Source: Amycolatopsis oliviviridis (GTDB taxonomy: Bacteria; Actinomycetota; Actinomycetes; Mycobacteriales; Pseudonocardiaceae). From it: a stretch of 64,000 bases of DNA. This document shows positions 8,126 through 16,605 of the stretch, in pieces. The number at the start of each line of letters is the position of its first letter. Within the stretch, counting starts at the first letter, position 1. The translations under genes were made by a program, and so were the position numbers. Under the pieces are notes generated by a model. It ran no database searches, was not told where the DNA came from, and worked only from the letters and a program-made list of their open reading frames with translations. The stretch spans positions 272,837-336,836 of the forward strand of contig NZ_BNAY01000009.1 in NCBI RefSeq assembly GCF_014654365.1. Direction: 5' to 3'.

Positions 8126-9045
8126 TGAGCCAGGTGAGCGAGGAACGCGAGGACCGGGTGGACGCCCCGGAACCGGTTCCGGCATCGGTGCCGGAGCCCG
8201 AAACCGTGCCGGAACCGGCACGGAAGGTTTCCCGTGCCGGCCGCAACCTGCCCGCCGCGATCGGGGTCGGGTTGCTGCTGGGGGCGGCGATCGTCACGTC
8301 CTTGCTCACCGTGCGCTTCCTGTTCATCGGCATCATCGCGATCGCGATAGCGGTCGGCACGATCGAGCTAGCCGGGGCACTGAAGCGCGCGGCGGGCATC
8401 CGGATCGCGCTGGTCCCGGTGCTCGTCGGCGGTCAGGCGATGATCTGGCTCGCCTGGCCGTACGGCCGCGAGGGCGCGCTGACGGCGTTCGTGCTGACAG
8501 TGCTCGTCTGCCTGCTGTGGCGGTTGCCCGGCGGGGCGGACGGCTACCTGCGCGACATCAGCGCCTCGGTCTTCGCCGCCGCGTACATCCCGCTTTTCGG
8601 GGCTTTCGCCGCGATGCTCGTCCCGCCGGAGGACGGTGTCGGCCGGGTCCTGGCGTTCATGATCGGCGTCGTCGCCTCGGACACCGGTGGCTACATCGCC
8701 GGCGTGCTGGGCGGCAAGCATCCGATGGCGCCCAGCATCAGCCCGAAGAAGACCTGGGAAGGTTTCGCCGGTTCGCTCGTGGCCGGTGTGGTCGCCGGCG
8801 CGCTGACCCTGAGCCTCCTGCTCGAGGGCCACGCCTGGCAGGGTGTGCTGTTCGGTGCGGCGATCGTCTGCACGGCGACGCTGGGCGACCTCGTCGAGTC
8901 GCTGATCAAACGCGACCTCGGCGTGAAGGACATGGGGAACATGCTGCCGGGGCACGGCGGGCTGATGGACCGGCTCGACTCGTTGCTCCCTTCGGCCGTC
9001 GTCTCCTGGCTGCTGCTTTCCGCGTTCGTCCCCGTCCCCTTGTAG
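8125..9045 (+). CDS. cdsA: Phosphatidate cytidylyltransferase (CDP-diglyceride synthase)
   Basis: A 306-residue integral membrane enzyme making CDP-diacylglycerol from phosphatidate and CTP. After a ~45-residue Pro/Glu-rich cytoplasmic N-terminus there are about eight hydrophobic segments. The family signature is complete near the C-terminus: S-L-I-K-R-D-L-G-V-K-D then GHGGLMDRLD, supplying the metal-binding Asp residues. ISPKKTWEGFAGSL is the other conserved motif. It shares one base with frr. Confidence 0.97.
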   Translation: MSQVSEEREDRVDAPEPVPASVPEPETVPEPARKVSRAGRNLPAAIGVGLLLGAAIVTSLLTVRFLFIGIIAIAIAVGTIELAGALKRAAGIRIALVPVLVGGQAMIWLAWPYGREGALTAFVLTVLVCLLWRLPGGADGYLRDISASVFAAAYIPLFGAFAAMLVPPEDGVGRVLAFMIGVVASDTGGYIAGVLGGKHPMAPSISPKKTWEGFAGSLVAGVVAGALTLSLLLEGHAWQGVLFGAAIVCTATLGDLVESLIKRDLGVKDMGNMLPGHGGLMDRLDSLLPSAVVSWLLLSAFVPVPL

Positions 9046-9091
9046 GCGAAACCCGGGTGACAAGCCCGGTGCCCTGCGCCAAGGTCGGGGT

Positions 9092-10639
9092 ATGCGAACT
9101 CAACCGATGAGTAAGCGACTTCTGGCCCTGGCACTGAGCGTGGTGACGTTCGGCGCCCTGACGACAGCCGTGGCGGAGGCGGGCGAAAGCCCGGTCGTCC
9201 GTACGGATTCCGGTCCCGTTCGTGGCGTGAACACCAGCGAATACCGGAGTTTCCAAGGCATCCCGTTCGCCGCGCCACCGGTCGGCGACCTGCGCTGGGC
9301 GCCACCGAAGAGACCCGAACCGTGGACCGCCGTGCGGGACGCGAGCAAGCCCGGGCCTCGCTGCGCGCAGGGGCCGGGGCTCGGTTCGGCACCGAGTGAC
9401 GACGAGGATTGCCTGTATCTCAACGTGATCAGCCCGGCCAAGGCGACACACAAGCCGCGGCCGGTGCTGGTCTGGGTGCACGGTGGCGGGTTCACGTCCG
9501 GTGCCGGCAGCGACTACGACTTCAAGCGCATGGCCCTCGGCGGGGACGTCGTCGTGGTGACCGTGAACTACCGGCTGGGCGTTTTCGGCTTCTTCGGTCA
9601 CCCGGAACTCGGACGCGACTCCGGCGTCTTCGGCCTCCAGGACCAGCAGGCCGCTCTTCGCTGGGTGCAGCGCAACGCCCGAGCCTTCGGCGGGGATCCC
9701 CGGAACGTCACGCTGTTCGGTGAATCCGCCGGTGCGATGAGCACCTGCGCCCAGCTGGCCTCCCCGTCGGCCGCGGGACTGTTCCACCGCGCGATCATCC
9801 AGAGCGGTCCGTGCACCTTGAGCTGGCCCGATGGCGGGTTCTTCCCCGGCGTGCCCGCGGGCACGCCGTACCTGCCGCGTGCCACCGTCGAGGCGATGGG
9901 CGCCGACGCGGCCAAGAAGCTCGGCTGCGCGGACGTCGCCTGCCTTCGACGGCTCCCGGTGAAGGACCTCGTGAACCAGCCGCTGGCGACCCCCGCGTTC
10001 GACACCGCCCTGCTGCCCGAACATCCGGCCGCCGCGCTGAAGGCGGGGCACTTCGCCCGCGTCCCGGTGCTGACCGGGGTCACCAGGGACGAAGCGAGAC
10101 TCTTCGTCGCGCTGTACCCGGAACAGCCGTTCACCGAAGAGCACTACCAAGAGCTGCTGCGGACCGCCTTCGGGGAGAAGGCGCCGCTCGTCGCCGCCCG
10201 GTATCCGTCGGCGAAGCACGGCAGCCCGGCGATGGCGTTCGCGGACGCGATGACCGACCGGATCTGGGGCTGTCCTCAGGTGGGCACCGAGCGGTCGCTG
10301 CGCGAACGCACCCGGACCTTCGGCTACGAGTTCGCCGATCGGGACGCCCCGCCGCTTCTTCCGCCTCCGCCGGGAATGCACATGGGCGCCTCCCATGGAT
10401 CCGAATTGCCTTATTTGTCTGATCTAACCGGGATTCCGGTGAAATTGACTCCCGCGCAGCAGGAACTCGCGGCACAAATGATTCGGTACTGGACCGGGTT
10501 CGCGAGGACCGGTGATCCGAACGGCGAAGACCTGCCGAAGTGGCGTCCTTCGCCGCGGACGCAATCGCTGGCGCCGGGCGAGATCCGCCCGGTCGACCTC
10601 GCGGCCGTGCACGATTGCGCGTTCTGGGCGGGCATCTGA
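9092..10639 (+). CDS. Secreted type-B carboxylesterase
   Basis: A 515-residue protein with a signal peptide (about 1-31, LLALALSVVTFGALTTAVAEA) and a carboxylesterase/cholinesterase alpha/beta-hydrolase fold. Visible are the oxyanion loop WVHGGGF (~128-134), the nucleophile elbow GESAG with Ser212, a probable acid in TRDEARLF, and the catalytic His in GASHGSELPYL. Cys91 and Cys107 form the usual N-terminal disulfide of the family (EDCLYLNV). It belongs with bacterial p-nitrobenzyl esterase-like enzymes; the natural substrate is unknown. It follows cdsA by 46 bases but probably has its own control. ATG 9107 is an alternative start. Confidence 0.92.
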   Translation: MRTQPMSKRLLALALSVVTFGALTTAVAEAGESPVVRTDSGPVRGVNTSEYRSFQGIPFAAPPVGDLRWAPPKRPEPWTAVRDASKPGPRCAQGPGLGSAPSDDEDCLYLNVISPAKATHKPRPVLVWVHGGGFTSGAGSDYDFKRMALGGDVVVVTVNYRLGVFGFFGHPELGRDSGVFGLQDQQAALRWVQRNARAFGGDPRNVTLFGESAGAMSTCAQLASPSAAGLFHRAIIQSGPCTLSWPDGGFFPGVPAGTPYLPRATVEAMGADAAKKLGCADVACLRRLPVKDLVNQPLATPAFDTALLPEHPAAALKAGHFARVPVLTGVTRDEARLFVALYPEQPFTEEHYQELLRTAFGEKAPLVAARYPSAKHGSPAMAFADAMTDRIWGCPQVGTERSLRERTRTFGYEFADRDAPPLLPPPPGMHMGASHGSELPYLSDLTGIPVKLTPAQQELAAQMIRYWTGFARTGDPNGEDLPKWRPSPRTQSLAPGEIRPVDLAAVHDCAFWAGI

Positions 10640-10643
10640 CGAA

Positions 10644-10674
10644 AGAGCCGGGGTGACCTGGTCACCCCGGCTCT
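10644..10674. terminator. Bidirectional terminator
   Basis: A perfect 15-bp inverted repeat (10644-10658 and 10660-10674) with a one-base centre sits between the ends of the convergent esterase and VOC genes and can serve both. Confidence 0.8.
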
Positions 10675-10695
10675 CCGCTCAGTCGTCGGTAAGGC

Positions 10696-11541
10696 TCAGT
10701 CGTCGTAAGGATCGTCCACCTCGGCGCTGCCCCAGCCCTCGACGGCCCGGGAGTGGTCGATCACGGCGAACACCGAACCGTCCGGATCGGCGAGGATCGC
10801 CATCCGGCCGTACGGGGTGTCGTAGGGCTGGACCACGACGGCGCCGCCGAGCATCAGGGCCTGCCCCGCGGTGGCGTCCGCCCCGCGGGCCGGGTCGAGT
10901 TCGAGGTAGACCATCCAATGCGGGGGAGTGTCCTGCCGGTACTCCGAGCCCATCACGTACCGGTACAGCACCGGTTCGTGCTCGATGAGCCATTCGGCGT
11001 AGTCGAGCGACATGCCGTCGCCGATCTGGTGGCTGGTGTAGTCGAAGAGGCGGCAGTAGAAGTGATCCGCCGCCGCGCCGTCGTGGGTGTTGAGGTCCGC
11101 GCCGCTGAAGGTGTTGGGCACGCCGGTCGCGAACTCCCAGGTGGCGGGTGGTTCCCAGAAGACGACGTGCGCGCCGCACGCGTCGATGGCGTGGACGATG
11201 TTGCCGCGATGGGGAATCGCCATCGGCCCGAGGGTGACCCGGCCACCGAGGCTGTCCACCCATTCGGCGGCCGCGGCCGCCTGGGGCACCGAGATGTGGA
11301 CGCTCCAGCCGTACGGCCCTTCCGCGCCCGCCCGGTACAGGCCGCCGGTCGGGACGCCGTTCAGCGTCGCGATCGAGTAGCGGCCCGTCGGCGTCGCGGG
11401 GTCACGCTGAACCGTGAATTCCCAGTCGAAAAGTCCGCTGTAGAAGGCTTGTACGGCCGCTTCGTCTCTGCATGCGAGTTCGATCCAGCACGGGATTCCT
11501 GAAGGGATGACGGAAGTGTGGGCGGCCGAGCCAAGCGACAT
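10696..11541 (-). CDS. Two-domain VOC (glyoxalase-fold) family protein
   Basis: A 281-residue protein made of two vicinal-oxygen-chelate halves. The first (about 15-130) opens with CWIELACRDEAAVQAFYSGLFDWEF; the second (about 150-265) repeats the pattern with the FYCRLFDY helix and ends ILADPDGSVFAVIDH. Such proteins include dioxygenases, isomerases and antibiotic-binding proteins, so function cannot be set from sequence. The start has AAGGGAG 6 bases upstream. The C-terminus is acidic (DDPYDD). Confidence 0.9.
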   Translation of the reverse strand: MSLGSAAHTSVIPSGIPCWIELACRDEAAVQAFYSGLFDWEFTVQRDPATPTGRYSIATLNGVPTGGLYRAGAEGPYGWSVHISVPQAAAAAEWVDSLGGRVTLGPMAIPHRGNIVHAIDACGAHVVFWEPPATWEFATGVPNTFSGADLNTHDGAAADHFYCRLFDYTSHQIGDGMSLDYAEWLIEHEPVLYRYVMGSEYRQDTPPHWMVYLELDPARGADATAGQALMLGGAVVVQPYDTPYGRMAILADPDGSVFAVIDHSRAVEGWGSAEVDDPYDD

Positions 11542-11656
11542 GCGGTTCTCCCTTACCGGTGGGAGTAAAGTCTAGTCGCTATCCGCATTGTTTCCGTCAA
11601 AGATTTCGACCTGGATGGCCCGGAACCCGGCCCGGTGTCCCATCGTTGGAGCTTCC

Positions 11657-12508
11657 GTGCGCTGGTTTCCCCGAGCTGTCTCCTCGTTCCGCCGCGGCGG
11701 TGACGAGGTACTGCCGAGCCCGAACATCTGGTACTACCAGCAGGCCTACGAGGTCGAGAACCGCGCGCAGGACGTCGGCGACGACATCTGGAAGGTGCTC
11801 GCCGGCGCTCGTGACTGGTCCGGTGCCGACGTGCTCGACATCGGCTGCGGTGACGGTTTCCACCTGCCCCGGTTCGCCGCGACCGCGCGGTCGGTGCTCG
11901 GGATCGAGCCCCATGAACCGCTCGTCCGTGACGCGAAGCGCCGCGTCGGGGAACTGCCGAACGTCGAGGTGCGGCAGGGCCGGGCGCAGCGGCTTCCGGT
12001 GCCGGACGCGGCTTTCGACGTCGTCCACGCGCGGACCGCGTACTTCTTCGGGCCCGGCTGCGAACCCGGTCTCCGCGAGGCGGAGCGGGTGCTGCGTCCG
12101 GGCGGGACGCTGCTGATCGTGGATCTCGATGTGGCCAGCGAGCCCTACGGGCGCTGGATGCGGCTGGATCTGCCGGACTACGACCCGCCGGGAGTCGAGA
12201 AGTTCTTCGCCCGTCAGGGATTCGACTGCCGCAAGGTGATGACGCGGTGGCTGTTCGAGGACGCCGCCGCGATGGAAGCGGTGCTGAAGATCGAGTTCAG
12301 CGCTCCGGTCGCGGCCAAGGCGATCGCGGAGGTCCGGCGCCTGAACGAGGTTTCGTCAGGCGCCGGTGCGAGGCAGGTGACGCTGCCGGTGGGCTATCGC
12401 GTGCATACGCGCACCAAGCCCACCGGCCTCGTCGTGCCAGGTCACTCCGTGTCCTCGGCGGACGCCTCGTCCGGAGTGGGTTCCTCGGCCTCGCCGAGGA
12501 TGCCGTAG
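11657..12508 (+). CDS. Class I SAM-dependent methyltransferase
   Basis: A 283-residue protein from a GTG start with GGAG 5 bases upstream. It has a methyltransferase 11-type domain: motif I VLDIGCGDGFHLPRFA, the acidic residue after strand 2 (VLGIEPHE), motif FDVVHARTAYFF, and VLRPGGTLLIVDLD. The substrate is unknown. Its 3' end overlaps the convergent PadR gene by 67 bases (12442-12508), so the two messages are antisense to each other at their ends. In-frame TTG 11588 and ATG 11615 would give longer forms without good ribosome sites. Confidence 0.88.
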   Translation: MRWFPRAVSSFRRGGDEVLPSPNIWYYQQAYEVENRAQDVGDDIWKVLAGARDWSGADVLDIGCGDGFHLPRFAATARSVLGIEPHEPLVRDAKRRVGELPNVEVRQGRAQRLPVPDAAFDVVHARTAYFFGPGCEPGLREAERVLRPGGTLLIVDLDVASEPYGRWMRLDLPDYDPPGVEKFFARQGFDCRKVMTRWLFEDAAAMEAVLKIEFSAPVAAKAIAEVRRLNEVSSGAGARQVTLPVGYRVHTRTKPTGLVVPGHSVSSADASSGVGSSASPRMP

Positions 12509-13065
12509 ATCGTCCGGCGCGCCTCGTTGAGGACGTCGACGGTACGGGCCTGCTGGCCTTCGCTGCCGGCGTGCATGACCTGCGCGACCGCCGCGGCCAG
12601 GGTCGCCCCCGCCTTGCGCAGGTTCACCTCGACCGGGTCGACGTCGTGGGCGATCTGCTCCCACGGCGGGACGGCGTCCTGCTGTTCGGCCGCCGCGCGG
12701 CCGGATTCGGTGAGTTCGAACAGCTTCTTGCCGTTCTCGTCCTTGCTGATCACCAGGCCTTCGTCGGCCAGCAGCTGCAGGGTCGGGTAGACCGAGCCGG
12801 GGCTCGGCTTCCAGAAGCCGCCGCTGCGCTCGCCGATCTCGCGGATGATCTCGTAACCGTGCCTCGGCTGCTCGGAAAGCAGCGCGAGGATCGCGGCGCG
12901 GACGTCACCGCGCTTGCCGCGCCGTCCGCCGGGGCCACCGCGACGGCCGTGCCGATGCCGGTGGCCGGGCCCGCCCGGACCCGGGGGAAAGTCGCCGAAG
13001 CCGCCGCGAGCCCAGGGCCCGAAGGCGGGACGGCCGTGTTCTGGAGGGAAAGGTCGTCGTCGCAT
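12442..13065 (-). CDS. PadR family transcriptional regulator
   Basis: A 207-residue regulator. Residues 1-50 are a Pro/Gly/His/Arg-rich tail (GPGGPGHRHRHGRRGGPGG), followed by the PadR winged helix (DVRAAILALLSEQPRHGYEI, GSVYPTLQLLADEGLV) and a C-terminal helical dimerisation part (Vtr-like). The start has GAGAGG 10 bases upstream. It lies downstream of the YcaO-type gene on the same strand with a 105-base gap that holds its own probable operator. The His-rich tail might bind metal; this is a guess. Confidence 0.92.
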   Translation of the reverse strand: MRRRPFPPEHGRPAFGPWARGGFGDFPPGPGGPGHRHRHGRRGGPGGRRGKRGDVRAAILALLSEQPRHGYEIIREIGERSGGFWKPSPGSVYPTLQLLADEGLVISKDENGKKLFELTESGRAAAEQQDAVPPWEQIAHDVDPVEVNLRKAGATLAAAVAQVMHAGSEGQQARTVDVLNEARRTIYGILGEAEEPTPDEASAEDTE

Positions 13066-13103
13066 GATGTGAATCCTCTCTACGTACTGTTCCGACTCGT
13101 TCA

Positions 13104-13113
13104 CGATATATCG
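13104..13113. promoter_or_regulatory. Candidate PadR operator
   Basis: CGATATATCG is a perfect 10-bp palindrome and one of the few AT-rich spots in the region, 38 bases upstream of the padR start. PadR proteins often bind ATAT-centred palindromes in their own promoters, so autoregulation is likely but inferred. Confidence 0.5.
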
Positions 13114-13170
13114 GAAACGGTCGCACGACAACCCCTTTCCTGTGAGTTGGGTCTCAGGGGCTTGTGTTCG

Positions 13171-15027
13171 TCAGGCGCGTGGGAGCGGGAAGACGTTGAG
13201 GTCCCGCCGGGTCCGACGCCTCCGCCTCGCCGTCACGCTGGTGATCCTTCCGTTGCCCCGCAAGGGAAAACCGGCGGGGAACGGTGGCACGAGACCCGGC
13301 ACCAGGGTGTGCCCGACGTGATGCCCGGCGGCCGCGACGTCACAGGTCGTGAGGTCGACGCTGATCACTTCGAAGCCGCGGGCTTCGACGCGGTCCCGAT
13401 ACGCCTTGAGTCGCCGTTCCCCGAGCGCGGGCAACTCGTCCCAGGACCGCTCCGGCAGGTTGCGCAGCCGCGGCGCGACCCGTCCGCCTGCCCGCGGGTC
13501 GAGATAGATCTGGTGCTGGCAAAGGAGATCGGTGACGTCGGCGAAGTCGTCGCGGTAGGAGTCGAGGTAGCGCCGGTCCGCCCGGTACGGCTTGAGATCG
13601 CCGTGCTCCCGGCGCAGGCCGGACAAGCCGCGTTCGCTGTCGAGGGTCCGGTAGGTGTGCTGCGAGGCGAACCCCGCGGCGAGCGCGGTCTTGGCGGCTT
13701 CGAGCGCGTCCGGCCGGGTGGCGAAGCCGAAGGACAGCCGTCGCGTCACGCGGTCGAGCACCGCGGCCGCGATCACCGGGACGTCGAATTCGTTGTCGAG
13801 CGGGATGAGTGTGACCTCGTGGCCTTCCGTGGCGTCGGCGATGATCGACCGGAGCCCGTCCGGGATCGGGAGCCGAGCGAGTCGGGGTGTGTCCGCCCAC
13901 CAGAGCATGGTGGTGTCGCCTTCGAGGACCTCTTCGAGCCCGGACGTGACGGCCTGTTCGGCCGAGTCCCCGTCGGCGAGACCCGCAGGCAGAGGATCGG
14001 CGAAGCGTGGCTCTCCCGCTTGCCGCTCCCGGGAGACCAGGAACGCGGGTACCCAGACGGATTCGCCGGTGGTGTGGGAAAAGCCCTCCACCCACGAGCA
14101 GTCCGAGTCCGTCGTCAGCGGTGTGAACGGGAAGTCTGGGGACCGGTACTGCTCGGCCGAATAGAGGTTCAGGCGGCGAGGGTCGAGGGCTGGGACGCCA
14201 TAGCGAGCGAGGCGCTCGTAACTGCCGAAGCGCACTTCGCGGTCCGGAGCGAGCCAGCTCCCGCAGTAGCGTTTCACCGCTTCGCCGACGGCTGCTTGCT
14301 TGGCGAGGTCGAAGTCGTGCCACGCCGCGCCGAGGGCCTGGCGGTCGTTGGGCCAGTTCGAGACGCGGCGCATGTCCGCGACGTCGACAGCGCACACGCG
14401 CAACCTGGCGGGCATTCCCGGCGACGGCGGGATCTCGCGGATCCCGGTCACGATCCCGGTCCGGTCGTCGATCAGTGACGCGGTGTCCAAGGTGCCCGGG
14501 ACCGGCCGGGCGCGATCCGGGACGGGAAGGATCGGGCGGCGGACCTCGGTCAGGTCCGCCGGGTCCAGGTCGATCTCGCCGGCGGTGAGCGCGGTCCGCC
14601 CGCCGGAGAGCCAGCGTTCCAGGTGGGCGGCGAGCATCGCCGACACCCAGCGGACGTCTCCGGGGCCCAGCGCGGGCGGGACGATGTCGAGCACGGGGGG
14701 ATCCGGCGCGGCCGCGCGCCGGCGGGCGGCGACGTCGCCGAAGTCGATCCCGCCGGGGGTGATCGCGGGTCCGGCGATCACCCGCCCGCGTTCACGGCGC
14801 AGCGGCAGCCATCGCACTCCGCTCTCGGCGCACAAGGAGTCCAGTGTGGTCAGCTCGTCGTGGGCGGGGTGATCGAAAGCCGCGACCACGACGGTGGTCT
14901 TCGTGTCCACTTCGGACAGATCGCGCAGGGGGCCCACGCTCGCGTACCCGCTGACGGTGAGCAGTTCCGCGAGCGGCACGGTGAGTTCCCGTGATCCGGT
15001 GAGGAGAACCGTGGTTTCGTGAATGAT
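13171..15027 (-). CDS. YcaO-domain cyclodehydratase fused to a leader-peptide-binding-like N-terminus
   Basis: Up to 618 residues. The N-terminal ~190 look like the E1-like/'TOMM precursor leader peptide-binding' domain: a first beta strand TTVLLTG, a helix ELTVPLAELL, then TTVVVAAFDHPAHDEL. The C-terminal ~380 form a YcaO domain (LAKQAAVGEAVKRYCGSW; WVEGFSHTTGESVWVPAFLV; LEEVLEGDTTMLWW) ending in a Pro-containing tail (NVFPLPRA) like azoline cyclodehydratases. Such enzymes use ATP to turn Cys/Ser/Thr of a peptide into azolines. No precursor peptide, dehydrogenase or transporter is visible nearby. The strong ribosome site GGAGGTG (15035-15041) precedes ATC (15027) and ATT (15024) and no canonical start; the first in-frame canonical codon is GTG 14979 (602 residues), which would remove the first strand. 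Confidence 0.82.
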   Translation of the reverse strand: MIHETTVLLTGSRELTVPLAELLTVSGYASVGPLRDLSEVDTKTTVVVAAFDHPAHDELTTLDSLCAESGVRWLPLRRERGRVIAGPAITPGGIDFGDVAARRRAAAPDPPVLDIVPPALGPGDVRWVSAMLAAHLERWLSGGRTALTAGEIDLDPADLTEVRRPILPVPDRARPVPGTLDTASLIDDRTGIVTGIREIPPSPGMPARLRVCAVDVADMRRVSNWPNDRQALGAAWHDFDLAKQAAVGEAVKRYCGSWLAPDREVRFGSYERLARYGVPALDPRRLNLYSAEQYRSPDFPFTPLTTDSDCSWVEGFSHTTGESVWVPAFLVSRERQAGEPRFADPLPAGLADGDSAEQAVTSGLEEVLEGDTTMLWWADTPRLARLPIPDGLRSIIADATEGHEVTLIPLDNEFDVPVIAAAVLDRVTRRLSFGFATRPDALEAAKTALAAGFASQHTYRTLDSERGLSGLRREHGDLKPYRADRRYLDSYRDDFADVTDLLCQHQIYLDPRAGGRVAPRLRNLPERSWDELPALGERRLKAYRDRVEARGFEVISVDLTTCDVAAAGHHVGHTLVPGLVPPFPAGFPLRGNGRITSVTARRRRRTRRDLNVFPLPRA

Positions 15028-15192
15028 GGCGCACCACCTCCGCTGACCGAGTCTCGGACGGCGCGTGACGTACGCGCGTCTCCTCGTATGCGATCCGCAC
15101 GGCGTGGACCGGAACACGTCACGTGACCTGGGGAACAGTGATCCGGGGCGGCTCGGGCGCGCCGAAGGTGGACATGGGACACTGAGTGAGCT

Positions 15193-16299
15193 ATGACTGC
15201 CCTCCCTCTCGTCTTCGACGCGCCCAAGCGCGGCCTCCCGCCGCGCCACCTCGCCGACCTCACCACCGCCGAGCGGGCCGAGGCCGTCGCCGAGCTGGGG
15301 GAGAAGCCGTTCCGCGCGAAGCAGCTGTCGAACCACTACTTCTCCCGGCTCACGGTGGACCCGGAGGAGATGACCGACATCCCGGCGGCGTCGCGGGAGA
15401 AGCTCGTCGGCGATCTGATGCCGACGCTGCTCACCGAGATCAAGGCGCTCGCCTGCGACGACGGCACCACCCGCAAGACCCTGTGGCGCGCGCACGACGG
15501 GACCCTGCTGGAGAGCGTGCTCATGCGCTACCCGGACCGCGCGACCCTGTGCATTTCGAGCCAGGCGGGCTGCGGGATGGCGTGCCCGTTCTGCGCGACC
15601 GGACAGGGCGGCCTCGACCGGAACCTCTCGACGGCGGAGATCGTCGACCAGGTCCGCTCCGCCGCCGCCGTGATGCGCGACGGCGCGATGCCCGGCGGCC
15701 CCGGCCGTCTGTCGAACATCGTCTTCATGGGGATGGGCGAGCCGCTCGCGAACTACAAGCGGGTGGTGGCGGCGGTCCGGCGGATCACGGATCCCTCCCC
15801 GGCGGGGCTGGGGATCGGCCAGCGTTCGGTGACGGTGTCGACGGTGGGCCTTGCCCCGGCGATCCGCAAACTCGCGGACGAGAAGATGCAGGTGCGGCTG
15901 GCGGTTTCGCTGCACACGCCGGACGACGAGCTGCGCGACACGCTGGTGCCGGTGAACGAGCGCTGGTCGGTGGACGAGGTCCTGTCCGCGGCCCGGTACT
16001 ACGCGGACACGTCGGGACGGCGGGTGTCGATCGAGTACGCGCTGATCCGGGACGTCAACGATCAGCCTTGGCGGGCCGAACTGCTGGCGAAGCGTCTTCG
16101 CCAGCACCTGGGCCAGCTGGTGCACGTGAACGTGATCCCGCTGAACCCGACTCCGGGCAGCAAGTGGGACGCGTCGCCGAAGCCGGTGGAGCGGGAGTTC
16201 GTCCGGCTGGTGAACGCGGGCGGGGTAGCGTGCACGGTGCGTGACACGCGTGGTCAGGAGATCGCGGCGGCTTGCGGTCAGCTCGCCGCCGAGAACTGA
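15193..16299 (+). CDS. rlmN: 23S rRNA (adenine(2503)-C(2))-methyltransferase RlmN
   Basis: A 368-residue radical SAM enzyme that methylates A2503 of 23S rRNA and A37 of some tRNAs. The [4Fe-4S] motif CxxxCxxC is Cys127, Cys131, Cys134 (GCGMACPFC). The two mechanistic cysteines are Cys120 (TLCISSQ) and Cys361 (AAACGQL). FMGMGEPLANY and VSTVGL are SAM-binding motifs. It diverges from the YcaO gene; 165 bases separate the starts. Confidence 0.97.
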   Translation: MTALPLVFDAPKRGLPPRHLADLTTAERAEAVAELGEKPFRAKQLSNHYFSRLTVDPEEMTDIPAASREKLVGDLMPTLLTEIKALACDDGTTRKTLWRAHDGTLLESVLMRYPDRATLCISSQAGCGMACPFCATGQGGLDRNLSTAEIVDQVRSAAAVMRDGAMPGGPGRLSNIVFMGMGEPLANYKRVVAAVRRITDPSPAGLGIGQRSVTVSTVGLAPAIRKLADEKMQVRLAVSLHTPDDELRDTLVPVNERWSVDEVLSAARYYADTSGRRVSIEYALIRDVNDQPWRAELLAKRLRQHLGQLVHVNVIPLNPTPGSKWDASPKPVEREFVRLVNAGGVACTVRDTRGQEIAAACGQLAAEN

Positions 16300-16328
16300 G
16301 TTTTCCTTTCAGTGATGGAGATTTTGTC

Positions 16329-16604
16329 GTGATGTATGCCCCCAGCCTGTTGGATCCGGCTGCGGAGGAGCTGAAGCTCGCGGACGTGATCGGCCATGGC
16401 GCGACGGGGGTCGCGCGCGAGGCCCGGACGCTGCTGGGTGAGCGGTTCAGCTCGGTGACCTTCATGTACGTCCTGATGCGGGCGTTCGAGGTGGAGTACA
16501 CGGCGGCGCGGGACGCTTCGCGGTGGCACGAGTTCCACGGCGGGCCGTACGCGTTGTCGGACGCCGACCTGGAAGCGCTGCTGGCGCCCTGGCTCACCCG
16601 CTGA
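16329..16604 (+). CDS. Hypothetical protein
   Basis: About 91 residues, soluble and mostly helical by composition; I do not recognise a family. The start is GTG 16329 (GGAG 8 bases upstream) or the adjacent ATG 16332. It follows rlmN by 29 bases on the same strand and may be co-transcribed. Its end lies one base from the end of the convergent monooxygenase gene. It has an acidic/aromatic C-terminal half (FEVEYTAARDASRWHEFHGG) and no Cys. Confidence 0.7.
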   Translation: MMYAPSLLDPAAEELKLADVIGHGATGVAREARTLLGERFSSVTFMYVLMRAFEVEYTAARDASRWHEFHGGPYALSDADLEALLAPWLTR

Positions 16605-16605
16605 C

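Noticed and set aside
12247..14478. Long plus-strand open frame opposite padR and the YcaO gene
   Set aside because: Antisense shadow of two well supported genes; high G+C makes such frames common and no domain is seen in it.
15028..15192. Short frames upstream of the YcaO gene as a RiPP precursor
   Set aside because: The only frame with an ATG ends after about a dozen residues and lacks a leader/core organisation or ribosome site.
16329..16604. Small gene after rlmN as toxin or antitoxin
   Set aside because: No partner gene and no recognised motif; kept as hypothetical.
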